Source: Demequina sp.
Lineage (GTDB): Bacteria > Actinomycetota > Actinomycetes > Actinomycetales > Demequinaceae
Assembly (NCBI GenBank): GCA_030148645.1
Contig: JASBTB010000101.1
Location: 1-43,241, forward strand
Direction: 5' to 3'
DNA length: 43,241 bases
Part shown: positions 8,735 to 15,406 of the stretch, in pieces
Layout of the letters: the number at the start of each line of letters is the position of its first letter
How positions within the stretch are numbered: position 1 is the stretch's first letter
Made by a program: the position numbers and the translations under genes
The notes under the pieces: generated by a model
The model's input: the letters and a program-made list of their open reading frames with translations, nothing else
What the model was told of the DNA's origin: nothing
Databases searched by the model: none

Positions 8735-9671
8735 GCGCCACGCCGAGCATTACGTTGCCCCCGTCGACGACAACGAAAAGATCGAGGTCGACTCCGTCAG
8801 ACTGGGTGACCGCAGGTCCAACCTCTGGATCGACGCGTGGCGCGACCTGCGTCGTCGGCCACTCTTCTACGTGGCTCTCGTCATCGTCTGCGTCGTCGCC
8901 CTCGCTGCCGCGTGGCCGACACTGTTCACCCAGGTGGCTCCCAACCGTGGCTGTGAGTTGGCGCTGTCCAACGGCGGGCCCACCGCGGGACACCCACTGG
9001 GCTTCACGCGTCAAGGGTGCGATGTGTACTCGCGCGTGGTGTGGGGTGCCCGCACCTCCTTGTCGGTGGGAATGCTGGTGGTGCTCATCACCGCCTTTAT
9101 CGGCATCCCCATGGGAGCCTTGGCGGGTTTCTTTGGCGGCAAGGTCGACTCGATCCTGTCCCGCATCGGCGACATCTTCTTCTCGATCCCCTACTTCCTG
9201 GCGGCGATCGTGGTGATGTCGGTGCTGTCGGAGAACCGCAACGTGCTGACTATCGCCTTTGCCATCGCCGGATTCGCCTGGGCCTCGCTCGCCCGCATCG
9301 TCCGTGCGGAGGTGCTGCGCATCAAGAACCTCGAATATGTGGCGGCGTCGACGGCCGTGGGCAGGTCGAGATTCGCGACACTGGTGGGGCACGTGCTGCC
9401 CAACTCGCTGACTCCCGTCATCGTGACGCTGACAATCAGTTTGGGCTCCGCCATCGTCGCCGAGGCCGCACTCAGCTTCCTCGGCATCGGACTCGGCTCC
9501 TCGGTGATGTCGTGGGGCAACGACATCTCCCAGGCGCAGGTCACCATCAAGACGGCACCGATGGCACTGTTCTGGCCGTCCCTGTTCCTGACGATCACTG
9601 TGCTGGCGTTCATCATGTTGGGAGAACTCGTGCGAGACGGCCTGGACCCGAAGGCGAGGGCACGCCGATGA
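8727..9671 (+). CDS. Peptide ABC transporter permease, OppC/DppC type
   Basis: A 314-residue second permease subunit. A long cytoplasmic N-terminus is followed by a first helix (LFYVALVIVCVVALAAAWP), a periplasmic loop containing the family GCDVYSRVVWGARTSLSVG segment, and five more helices. The coupling loop reads YVAASTAVGRSRFATLVGHVLPNSL. It overlaps the preceding permease gene by 8 bases and the following ATPase gene by an ATGA, so the operon is tightly coupled. The cysteine in GCDVYSR is typical of OppC proteins. Confidence 0.93.
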   Translation: MSERHAEHYVAPVDDNEKIEVDSVRLGDRRSNLWIDAWRDLRRRPLFYVALVIVCVVALAAAWPTLFTQVAPNRGCELALSNGGPTAGHPLGFTRQGCDVYSRVVWGARTSLSVGMLVVLITAFIGIPMGALAGFFGGKVDSILSRIGDIFFSIPYFLAAIVVMSVLSENRNVLTIAFAIAGFAWASLARIVRAEVLRIKNLEYVAASTAVGRSRFATLVGHVLPNSLTPVIVTLTISLGSAIVAEAALSFLGIGLGSSVMSWGNDISQAQVTIKTAPMALFWPSLFLTITVLAFIMLGELVRDGLDPKARARR

Positions 9672-11416
9672 ACAACGTCACCACATCGGTCGTGTCCCGA
9701 CAGGCGCCAGGTCAGCACCACGGCCCGCTCGTGGCCGTCAAGGACCTTGAGGTGTCGTTCCGCACGTTGGGCGGTTCGGTCTCCGCCGTGCGTGGCATGA
9801 GCTTCGACATCTGGCCGGGGGAGACCGTGGCCATCGTCGGCGAGTCCGGCTCGGGCAAGTCGACCACCGCCACCGCCCTGATCAACCTGCTGCCCAGCAA
9901 TGGCAGGATCGGCGCAGGGAGCATCACGATCGACGGTCGGGAGATGGTGGGGCTGAGCCAGGATCAGATGGCATCCGTCCGTGGCAAGCTCGTCGGCTAC
10001 GTTCCTCAAGACCCGATGTCCAATCTGAACCCCGTGTGGTCGGTGGGATTCCAGGTCGAGGAGGCGGTGCGCGCCAACGGGCTGGCTCACACGCGCAAGG
10101 AGATCAAGGCGCGCGCCGTGGAGGTGCTCAAGGAAGCGGGGCTCGCGGACGCGGACCGGCGCATGAAGCAGTTCCCGCACCAGTTCTCCGGAGGCATGCG
10201 CCAGCGTGTGCTGATCGGCATCGGCCTGGCTGCAGACCCCAAGTTGTTGATCGCCGACGAACCGACATCGGCGCTCGACGTGACCGTTCAGAAGACCATC
10301 CTGGACCACCTCGACACACTCACACGCGAGAACCATACGGCCGTCCTGTTTATCACCCACGACCTAGGCCTCGCGGCCGAACGGGCGTCAAAACTGATCG
10401 TGATGCATCGCGGCAAAATCGTGGAGGCCGGGCCAAGTGTCGAACTGCTGCAAGACCCGCAACACCCCTACACGAAGTCGCTGATCGCGGCGGCCCCGTC
10501 GTTGGCGTCGCGTCGCATTCGTGGCGCCTCTGCCAGTGACGACGGCGGGACGACTCTTGACATGGCGCGCCTGGCCGCGCACCACCACGGAACCGCAGAG
10601 GAACTCCACGTCTCCGACGCCCCCGTGTCCATCGAGGTGAAGAACCTGACCAAGGTGTTCTCGATCCGCAAGGGCGGCTTCCGCACGGAGTCGCTCACGG
10701 CGGTCGACAATGTTTCGTTCACGGTGCGCAAGGGATCCACCTTGGCGCTGGTGGGAGAGTCGGGATCCGGGAAGACCACCGCTGCCAGGATGATCCTCGG
10801 CCTGGAGCCGCCCACGTCAGGCGACATCGTCGTCGGCGGCACCAACCTGAACGGAATCTCCCGCAAGGGCATGTTCAACCTGCGCAGCCGCATGCAGCCG
10901 GTGTTCCAGGACCCGTATGCGTCACTGGACCCTCAGCGTTCGATCGGTGCGATTATTGCGGAGCCGCTCAAGGTTCACGCCGTGGGAGACCGCCCCACCC
11001 GCGTGGCCCGCGTGAAGGAACTACTCGACCAGGTATCCCTGCCCCAGGCGATCGCGCAACGCTATCCGAACGAACTCTCCGGAGGGCAGCGTCAGCGCGT
11101 CGCCGTGGCTCGCGCCCTCGCGCTCAAGCCAGAGGTGGTCGTGCTGGACGAGGCCGTGTCGGCCCTTGACGTGTTGGTTCAGGCTCAGGTGCTCCAACTG
11201 CTGGCCGACCTTCAGGAGGATCTTGGGTTGACCTACCTGTTCATCACCCACGACCTCGCGGTGGTGCGGGTGGTGGCCGACGAGGTCGCGGTGATGGAGA
11301 ACGGCAAGATCGTCGAGACCGGAACCACCGACGAGATCTTCGCGAACGCCCAGAAGCCATACACTCAGCGCCTGCTCGACGCGATCCCCGGGTCCGGGAT
11401 CGAGTGGGCCCCCTAG
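9668..11416 (+). CDS. Fused dual ATP-binding peptide transporter ATPase (OppD-OppF type)
   Basis: A 582-residue protein joining two ABC ATPase domains that are often separate OppD and OppF subunits. Domain 1 has Walker A GESGSGKST (residues 58-66), signature FSGGMRQRV and Walker B LLIADEPTSALD. Domain 2 has Walker A GESGSGKTT (near residue 363), signature LSGGQRQRVAVARAL and Walker B VVVLDEAVSALD. A linker of about 60 residues between them follows the OppD-type tail (QHPYTKSLIAAAPSL). Domain 2 lacks an obvious OppF C-terminal cysteine motif. ATG 9668 overlaps the stop codon of the second permease gene. The frame is open further upstream only as a shadow of that gene. Confidence 0.92.
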   Translation: MNNVTTSVVSRQAPGQHHGPLVAVKDLEVSFRTLGGSVSAVRGMSFDIWPGETVAIVGESGSGKSTTATALINLLPSNGRIGAGSITIDGREMVGLSQDQMASVRGKLVGYVPQDPMSNLNPVWSVGFQVEEAVRANGLAHTRKEIKARAVEVLKEAGLADADRRMKQFPHQFSGGMRQRVLIGIGLAADPKLLIADEPTSALDVTVQKTILDHLDTLTRENHTAVLFITHDLGLAAERASKLIVMHRGKIVEAGPSVELLQDPQHPYTKSLIAAAPSLASRRIRGASASDDGGTTLDMARLAAHHHGTAEELHVSDAPVSIEVKNLTKVFSIRKGGFRTESLTAVDNVSFTVRKGSTLALVGESGSGKTTAARMILGLEPPTSGDIVVGGTNLNGISRKGMFNLRSRMQPVFQDPYASLDPQRSIGAIIAEPLKVHAVGDRPTRVARVKELLDQVSLPQAIAQRYPNELSGGQRQRVAVARALALKPEVVVLDEAVSALDVLVQAQVLQLLADLQEDLGLTYLFITHDLAVVRVVADEVAVMENGKIVETGTTDEIFANAQKPYTQRLLDAIPGSGIEWAP

Positions 11417-11646
11417 TGCGGCCGGTGTCGGCGCCGTGTGCTCTGGCTGGTGCGCGACGCGGACCGGCGCGCTGACGGCGGCGGAAACGGCGCGAACTCG
11501 CCCACCTCGGGCACCACGACCCCCGGCGTCTCGTTCCTCACCAACGGCGGGCCTGCGACGGGCGGGGGAGCGGGCAGAATGCGTTCGCGCTCCATCTCTT
11601 TGCGCGCCCGAGCCACCCCGGGATTGAACGCCTCTTCGAATGCCAT
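11413..11646 (-). CDS. Small proline-rich protein of unknown function
   Basis: A 77-residue frame on the minus strand between the transporter ATPase and ychF. It begins MAFEEAFNPGVARARKEMERERILP, then has proline-rich segments and a basic tail. The N-terminal FNPGVARARKEMERER part looks like a real short helical motif rather than random translation. I do not recognise the family with confidence. A GGGAGG lies 14 bases upstream of the ATG, rather far. Its stop codon lies in a CTAG shared with the convergent ATPase gene, a pattern seen at two other real gene pairs here, which supports it being a gene. Confidence 0.5.
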   Translation of the reverse strand: MAFEEAFNPGVARARKEMERERILPAPPPVAGPPLVRNETPGVVVPEVGEFAPFPPPSARRSASRTSQSTRRRHRPH

Positions 11647-11704
11647 GACGCCACGGTACGCCTCCCTACGCACCAGCGCGAGGATGGCCGCTGCTGCGCG
11701 CCGC

Positions 11705-11710
11705 TAGACT
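11705..11710 (+). promoter_or_regulatory. -10 element of ychF (leaderless)
   Basis: TAGACT lies eight bases before GTG 11719. Starting at the in-frame TTG 11710 would place the start inside this hexamer. Confidence 0.5.
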
Positions 11711-11718
11711 TGCTGCCC

Positions 11719-12804
11719 GTGGCTCTCACTATCGGCATCGTCGGACTGCCCAACGTCGGCAAATCAACGCTGTTCAATGCGCTGACGCGCGCCAGTGTTC
11801 TCGCGGCGAACTACCCGTTCGCCACGATCGAACCGAACGTGGGTGTGGTGCCGCTTCCCGATCCGCGGCTGAACACCCTCGCCGAGATCTTCGGCTCGGA
11901 GAGGATTCTGCCAGCGACCGTGTCGTTCGTCGACATCGCGGGCATCGTCAAGGGCGCCTCGGAGGGCGAGGGCCTGGGCAACGCATTCCTGGCCACTATT
12001 CGCGAGGCTGACGCGATCTGCCAGGTGACGCGCACGTTCGTCAACCCCGACGTGGTGCACGTGGACGGCAAGGTGGACGCCGCGAGCGACATCGAGACCA
12101 TCAACACCGAACTGATCCTCGCGGACCTGCAAACCGTGGACAAGGCGCTGGTGCGGCTCGAGAAAGAGGTGCGCATCAAGAAGGCCGACCCTGCGTACCT
12201 GACGGCCGTTCAGACCACGAAGGAGATCCTCGAGTCCGGTGTGGCCCTGAGCGCGGGCGCCGGGCCCGCGGGCCTAGACCTGACCGACGTGCGCGACCTC
12301 AACCTGCTGACGGCGAAGCCCTTCATCTACGTGTTCAACACGGACGAGGAGGGGCTGGTCGACAAGGACAGGCAGGGCGCCTTGGCCGAGCAGGTGGCTC
12401 CCGCGGCCCCAATCTTCCTGGACGCCAAGTTCGAATCGGAACTGGTGGACCTTACTGAGGATGAGGCCCGCGAGATGCTCGAGGCCAACGGACAGGATGA
12501 GTCGGGCCTGGATCAGTTGGCGCACGTAGGCTTCGACACCCTGGGCCTACAGACCTACCTCACGGCGGGTCCCAAGGAGTCGCGTGCCTGGACAATCCGC
12601 AAGGGCGCGACGGCCCCGGAGGCGGCCGGAGTGATCCACACCGACTTCCAGAAGGGCTTCATCAAAGCCGAGGTCGTGCACTTCGCCGACCTCCTCGAGG
12701 CCGGGTCGATGGCTGCGGCGAAGGCTGCCGGCAAGGTGCGCATCGAGGGCAAGGACTACGTCATGCACGACGGCGATGTGGTGGAGTTCCGCTTTAACGT
12801 ATAG
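11719..12804 (+). CDS. ychF: Redox-regulated ATPase YchF (Obg-family)
   Basis: A 361-residue P-loop ATPase of the TRAFAC/Obg family that associates with ribosomes and is linked to stress responses. The N-terminal G domain begins MALTIGIVGLPNVGKSTLFNAL and continues with switch regions and DIAGIVKGASEGEGLGN. A coiled-coil insert follows, and then the C-terminal TGS domain (AWTIRKGATAPEAAGVIHTDFQKGFIKAEV) ending VEFRFNV. GTG 11719 gives the canonical N-terminus. The last 27 bases, encoding VVEFRFNV-stop, recur downstream at 14017-14043 and more weakly at 13420-13443. Part of the TGS domain recurs at 14095-14148. Confidence 0.95.
   Translation: MALTIGIVGLPNVGKSTLFNALTRASVLAANYPFATIEPNVGVVPLPDPRLNTLAEIFGSERILPATVSFVDIAGIVKGASEGEGLGNAFLATIREADAICQVTRTFVNPDVVHVDGKVDAASDIETINTELILADLQTVDKALVRLEKEVRIKKADPAYLTAVQTTKEILESGVALSAGAGPAGLDLTDVRDLNLLTAKPFIYVFNTDEEGLVDKDRQGALAEQVAPAAPIFLDAKFESELVDLTEDEAREMLEANGQDESGLDQLAHVGFDTLGLQTYLTAGPKESRAWTIRKGATAPEAAGVIHTDFQKGFIKAEVVHFADLLEAGSMAAAKAAGKVRIEGKDYVMHDGDVVEFRFNV
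12778..12804 (+). repeat. ychF 3' tail, repeat copy A (within the gene)
   Basis: The final nine codons of ychF, VVEFRFNV-stop. Over the first 23 bases this matches copy C at 14017-14039 at 22 positions (one T/C difference in the Phe codon). Copy B at 13420-13443 matches the last 24 bases at 18 positions. Confidence 0.85.
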
Positions 12805-12829
12805 CGCTATTGACGCGAAGCGTTATACG
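12798..12829. promoter_or_regulatory. Inverted-repeat operator of higBA
   Basis: CGTATAGCGCT (12798-12808) and AGCGTTATACG (12819-12829) form an inverted repeat with 10 of 11 positions complementary and 10 bases between the arms. It begins in the last codons of ychF, and its right arm covers part of the higB -10. This is the expected place for a HigA or HigBA autorepressor to bind and block transcription. Confidence 0.65.
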
Positions 12830-12831
12830 AT
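12826..12831 (+). promoter_or_regulatory. -10 element of higBA (leaderless)
   Basis: TACGAT lies six bases before GTG 12838, so the toxin message probably has no leader. The hexamer overlaps the right arm of the inverted repeat, which would let the antitoxin exclude RNA polymerase. Confidence 0.5.
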
Positions 12832-12837
12832 GGCTGT

Positions 12838-13119
12838 GTGATCAGATCATTCGGTGACAAGACCACCGAGCGCATCTGGAACGAGCAGTTCACGAAGTCT
12901 GTTGACCCGATGGTTCAGCGTGTGGTGCTGCGCAAGCTGGAGATTCTCCACGCCGCGCGCGACGTTGAGGACCTACGGATTCCTCCGGGGAACCGTCTTG
13001 AGAGGTTGGTCGGTGACCGGCGGGGCCAGTACAGCATCCGTGTGAACGCTCAGTGGCGGATTTGCTTTGTATGGAGAGATGGAGGTGCGGATGATGTCGA
13101 ACTTGTCGACTACCACTGA
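12838..13119 (+). CDS. higB: HigB/RelE-family toxin
   Basis: A 93-residue toxin of the RelE/HigB superfamily, in which known members cut mRNA on the ribosome. Recognisable features are the N-terminal MIRSFGDKTTERIWNEQFTKS, the middle LRIPPGNRLERLVGDRRGQYSIRVNAQWRICFVW, and the C-terminal VELVDYH that ends in the His seen in family active sites. GTG 12838 is the only start that preserves the full N-terminus. Toxin-first gene order, with a 29-base overlap into the antitoxin gene, is typical of higBA. The pair lies directly after ychF, between two copies of the ychF tail, suggesting insertion. Related systems include plasmid-maintenance killer proteins. Confidence 0.9.
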   Translation: MIRSFGDKTTERIWNEQFTKSVDPMVQRVVLRKLEILHAARDVEDLRIPPGNRLERLVGDRRGQYSIRVNAQWRICFVWRDGGADDVELVDYH

Positions 13120-13414
13120 GGTCGAGTTGATCCGGCCTGTGCATCCCGGTGAGATCCTCATGGAGGACTTCATCGAGGGCTTCGGTATCACCCAGAACAA
13201 ACTCGCGGTGGCAATCGGCGTGCCTCCGCGCCGTATCAACGAGATTGTCCACGGCAAGCGCGGGATCACTGCTGACACCGCGGTGAGACTCAGCGCGTAC
13301 TTCGGAAACTCGGCGGAGTTCTGGATGAATCTTCAGTCGCACTACGAGTTGAGGCTTGAGCGTCGAGCCTTGAAGGCTCAGGTGGCGGCCATCACTCCGC
13401 TGCACGTCGCGTGA
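13091..13414 (+). CDS. higA: HigA-family antitoxin (XRE helix-turn-helix)
   Basis: A 107-residue antitoxin and autorepressor. It has the HigA/VapI signature IRPVHPGEILMEDFIEGFGITQNKLAVAIGVPPRRINEIVHGKRGIT, where the helix-turn-helix lies in QNKLAVAIGVPPRRINEI. The C-terminal ADTAVRLSAYFGNSAEFWMNLQSHYEL contacts the toxin in related proteins. ATG 13091 follows GGAGG at 13081-13085 inside higB, so antitoxin translation is coupled to toxin translation but has a strong site of its own. It probably binds the inverted repeat at 12798-12829. A degenerate ychF tail follows six bases after its stop codon. Confidence 0.92.
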   Translation: MMSNLSTTTEVELIRPVHPGEILMEDFIEGFGITQNKLAVAIGVPPRRINEIVHGKRGITADTAVRLSAYFGNSAEFWMNLQSHYELRLERRALKAQVAAITPLHVA

Positions 13415-13419
13415 GTCCG

Positions 13420-13443
13420 GTCGAGTTCCGGTTGGGCGTCTAG
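13420..13443 (+). repeat. Degenerate ychF 3' tail, repeat copy B
   Basis: These 24 bases read VEFRLGV-stop, against VEFRFNV-stop at the end of ychF, and match 18 of 24 bases. They lie exactly between the end of higA and the acetyltransferase gene and are not part of either protein. The stop codon is kept in register. The match is weaker than copy C, so common origin is likely but not certain. Confidence 0.55.
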
Positions 13444-13460
13444 TGGGCGAGGGCGGCGGC

Positions 13461-13940
13461 GTGTCGCTGCGCCCACTTCGCGTTGACGACGCGCCCGTGA
13501 TGGCCGCGGTTCTTGCTGACCCCCCGCTCTATACGTTCACGGGAGGGGCGCCGCCCGCCGAGGCGGAGTTGGAACGGCGCTATGCCAGGCAGGTTAGGGG
13601 ATCTTCGGCTGACGGCACGCAGGACTGGCGCAATTGCATCGTGCTCATCGGATCGCAGCGAGAACCTGCAGGCTTCGTGCAGGCCACGATTCCCGCGGAC
13701 GGAGGTCCGGCCGAGATCGCGTGGGTCATCGGGACGCAGTGGCAGGGCAACGGTTATGGCGGTCGCTCCGCAGCATTGCTCATTGTCGAGCTGGCGCTGC
13801 GCGGAGTTCGACGTATCGCGACCCGCATCCATCCCGGAAACGAGGCTTCGCAACGCATCGGCAAGGGCGTCGGGATGGCTCCCACAGCCGTCGTCGTCGA
13901 TGGCGAGATCCGCTGGGAAGGCAATGTCGCGATCTCGTGA
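13461..13940 (+). CDS. GNAT-family N-acetyltransferase
   Basis: A 159-residue acetyl-CoA-dependent acetyltransferase, closest by motif to the RimJ/RimL-like GNAT branch. It begins MSLRPLRVDDAPVMAAVL, has the acetyl-CoA pyrophosphate-binding motif QWQGNGYGGRSA, and then NEASQRIGKGVGM, the usual fourth motif. The substrate cannot be read; family members modify protein N-termini, polyamines, antibiotics or toxins. GTG 13461 was chosen because GAGGG at 13449-13453 precedes it at a 7-base spacing and homologous domains begin here. GTG 13443 would add six Gly-rich residues. The gene lies between ychF-tail copies B and C, directly after higBA. Confidence 0.85.
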   Translation: MSLRPLRVDDAPVMAAVLADPPLYTFTGGAPPAEAELERRYARQVRGSSADGTQDWRNCIVLIGSQREPAGFVQATIPADGGPAEIAWVIGTQWQGNGYGGRSAALLIVELALRGVRRIATRIHPGNEASQRIGKGVGMAPTAVVVDGEIRWEGNVAIS

Positions 13941-14016
13941 CACTACTCACCGCGTCCGCCGCGCACGTCTGGGGTCGAGTGTCCATCCCGACCCACACAG
14001 TATTCGGCTACGGAAC

Positions 14017-14043
14017 GTGGTGGAGTTCCGCTTCAACGTGTGA
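14017..14043 (+). repeat. ychF 3' tail, repeat copy C
   Basis: This sequence reads VVEFRFNV-stop, as at the end of ychF 1,239 bases upstream. It matches 22 of the first 23 bases, then uses GTG TGA instead of GTA TAG. It is not attached to an intact ychF; the frame leading into it is the shadow frame of the acetyltransferase gene and a short spacer. The last six bases differ, so each copy carries its own downstream flank. Confidence 0.85.
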
Positions 14044-14094
14044 GCACCCGCGTCAACGCCAGGGGGGCGGTCGATGCCACCGCGGAGATCGACG

Positions 14095-14148
14095 CCCGCA
14101 TGGACCGTGCGCAACGGCGCGACCGCTGGCGAGGCGGCCGGAATGATC
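14095..14148 (+). pseudogene. Decayed ychF fragment (TGS domain)
   Basis: Eighteen codons read PAWTVRNGATAGEAAGMI, against RAWTIRKGATAPEAAGVI in YchF (12583-12636). Thirteen of 18 residues and 41 of 54 bases are identical. Many differences are at third codon positions, as expected of an independently evolved ychF rather than a recent copy. No other part of ychF could be followed on either side. It lies after tail copy C, so the order is tail then internal domain, which needs at least two separate ychF-derived pieces. The rest of 13941-14241 shows no supported gene. Confidence 0.65.
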
Positions 14149-14241
14149 CCGCCGACCGGGACACGGGCTGTGTCATGCCCGTTGGCGACGTCAGGCAAAG
14201 CCGTCAGGCTCTGGTGCTCCGCGCGACCCTGGAGCGTGTTG

Positions 14242-14673
14242 TCAGGAGATCGCCCGTCTGACGAGTTCCGCGATGCGCGCCTCGACCTCGTCGTCGATGG
14301 CGGTGAGGGCAAAGGACGTCGGCCAGAACGTGCCCTCGTCCAGGGCGGCCGTGTCCTGAAAGCCGAGCGTCGCATAGCGCACCTTGAACTTGCCAGCGTC
14401 CTGGAAGAACACCACCGCTTTGCCCGCCTTCGCGTACGCGGGCATGCCATACCAGGTCTTCACCTCGAGTTCCGGGGCCACCGTGGTCACGATCTTGTGA
14501 ACCCGCTCGGCGAGCGTGCGGTCGGCGGGTGCCATCGCCGCGATCTTGTCGAGGCACGCCTGGGCATCGGCGGCCTTGCCTTTGGCGGCCCTGGCGCGCT
14601 TGGCCTCGGCCGCGTGCTCCTTCATGGCCGCCTTCTCTTCGGCCGACCACGTCTCGTTGCTCTTGCTCGCCAC
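14242..14673 (-). CDS. DUF1801 (YdhG-like) protein
   Basis: A 143-residue cytoplasmic protein. A charged alanine-rich N-terminal helix (SAEEKAAMKEHAAEAKRARAAKGK) is followed by a DUF1801 domain: LDKIAAMAPADRTLAERVHKIV, ELEVKTWYGMPAYAKAGKAVVFFQ and FKVRYATLGFQD. The domain belongs to the YjbR/CyaY-like superfamily, and some members are called iron chaperones, although the function of this actinobacterial type is not established. GTG 14673 follows AAAGGGG at good spacing; the frame upstream is open but has no family similarity. The 155 bases between this gene and the CGNR regulator contain no gene I can support. Confidence 0.8.
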   Translation of the reverse strand: MASKSNETWSAEEKAAMKEHAAEAKRARAAKGKAADAQACLDKIAAMAPADRTLAERVHKIVTTVAPELEVKTWYGMPAYAKAGKAVVFFQDAGKFKVRYATLGFQDTAALDEGTFWPTSFALTAIDDEVEARIAELVRRAIS

Positions 14674-14828
14674 GTCGGGCCCCTTTCGTCGGGTGATGGT
14701 CACACGGTACCGCGGCCCTCCCGAAGCGTCGGGTGAGCACCGCACATCGAGGTGGGAGGCAACCCGCCCCGCACCGCTGGATGCGAGGAGGGCCGGTTTG
14801 GGGTGCTCACGCGACACAGCGGCCGTGA

Positions 14829-15368
14829 CTAGCCGTCGCTCGTGGTCTGTCGAGCGCGGTACGCGGCCACGGCTGCCCGGTTGGTGCAGGTGGTGGAGCA
14901 GTATTTGCGGGAGCGGTTGCGCGACAGGTCGAAGACAACGCCGTCGCAGTCGTCGTGAGCGCACCGGTCGAAGCGGCTCATCTCGTCTGCGCGGATGACG
15001 TCCACCATGGCCATGGCCGTCTCCACGAGGATGCGCTCCGCCAGGGGGCGGTCGTCCGAGATGGCGTGGATGTGCCAGTCGACATCTCCGTGGCGCACGA
15101 GTTGCGGCACGGCATCCTGAGCACTCAGGATTGCGTTCACCAAAGGCACAGCCTCCTCGCGAGATGCGATGAACATGGCGTGCAGTTGGTGGCGGATCGC
15201 TCGCACCGGCTCGAGGTCGCGCTGTACTGGACGGGCACCGGTGTACTGGAAGTCGTCGAAGAAGGCCTCGAGTTCCTCCAGGGTGGTGAGGGTGTCCGGC
15301 TCCAGTTCGGTGTTGGAGAGCCGAACGGCCGATTCCAGCGCCTCCGCGGTGTCACTTGCAAAAACCAT
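14829..15368 (-). CDS. CGNR zinc-finger / ABATE-domain transcriptional regulator
   Basis: A 179-residue predicted DNA-binding protein. The N-terminal half is the ABATE domain, proposed to sense a ligand. The C-terminal half is a stress-linked CGNR zinc finger: FDRCAHDDCDGVVFDLSRNRSRKYCSTTCTNRAAVAAYRAR, with four cysteines to bind zinc. The name-giving CGNR is CTNR here. It is divergent from an EamA exporter with 38 bases between the starts, and the two share a promoter region with a symmetrical TGACAC/GTGTCA pair, so it probably controls that exporter and itself. The start codon follows TAATGT by six bases, implying a leaderless message. Confidence 0.88.
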   Translation of the reverse strand: MVFASDTAEALESAVRLSNTELEPDTLTTLEELEAFFDDFQYTGARPVQRDLEPVRAIRHQLHAMFIASREEAVPLVNAILSAQDAVPQLVRHGDVDWHIHAISDDRPLAERILVETAMAMVDVIRADEMSRFDRCAHDDCDGVVFDLSRNRSRKYCSTTCTNRAAVAAYRARQTTSDG

Positions 15369-15369
15369 G

Positions 15370-15400
15370 TTGACACATTACCACCGACCCTCTAGTGTCA
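15370..15400. promoter_or_regulatory. Divergent promoter and operator between CGNR regulator and EamA exporter
   Basis: On the plus strand TTGACA (15370-15375), a 17-base spacer and TAGTGT (15393-15398) form a near-consensus promoter ending eight bases before the exporter ATG. On the minus strand TAATGT (15380-15375) lies six bases before the regulator ATG. TGACAC (15371-15376) and GTGTCA (15395-15400) are mirror images that overlap these elements, a likely binding site for the regulator. Confidence 0.65.
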
Positions 15401-15406
15401 TGAGTC

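Noticed and set aside
13941-14241. Additional genes between the acetyltransferase and the DUF1801 gene
   Set aside because: The open frames here have no ribosome site or family similarity. The only recognisable content is the ychF tail copy and the decayed ychF fragment.
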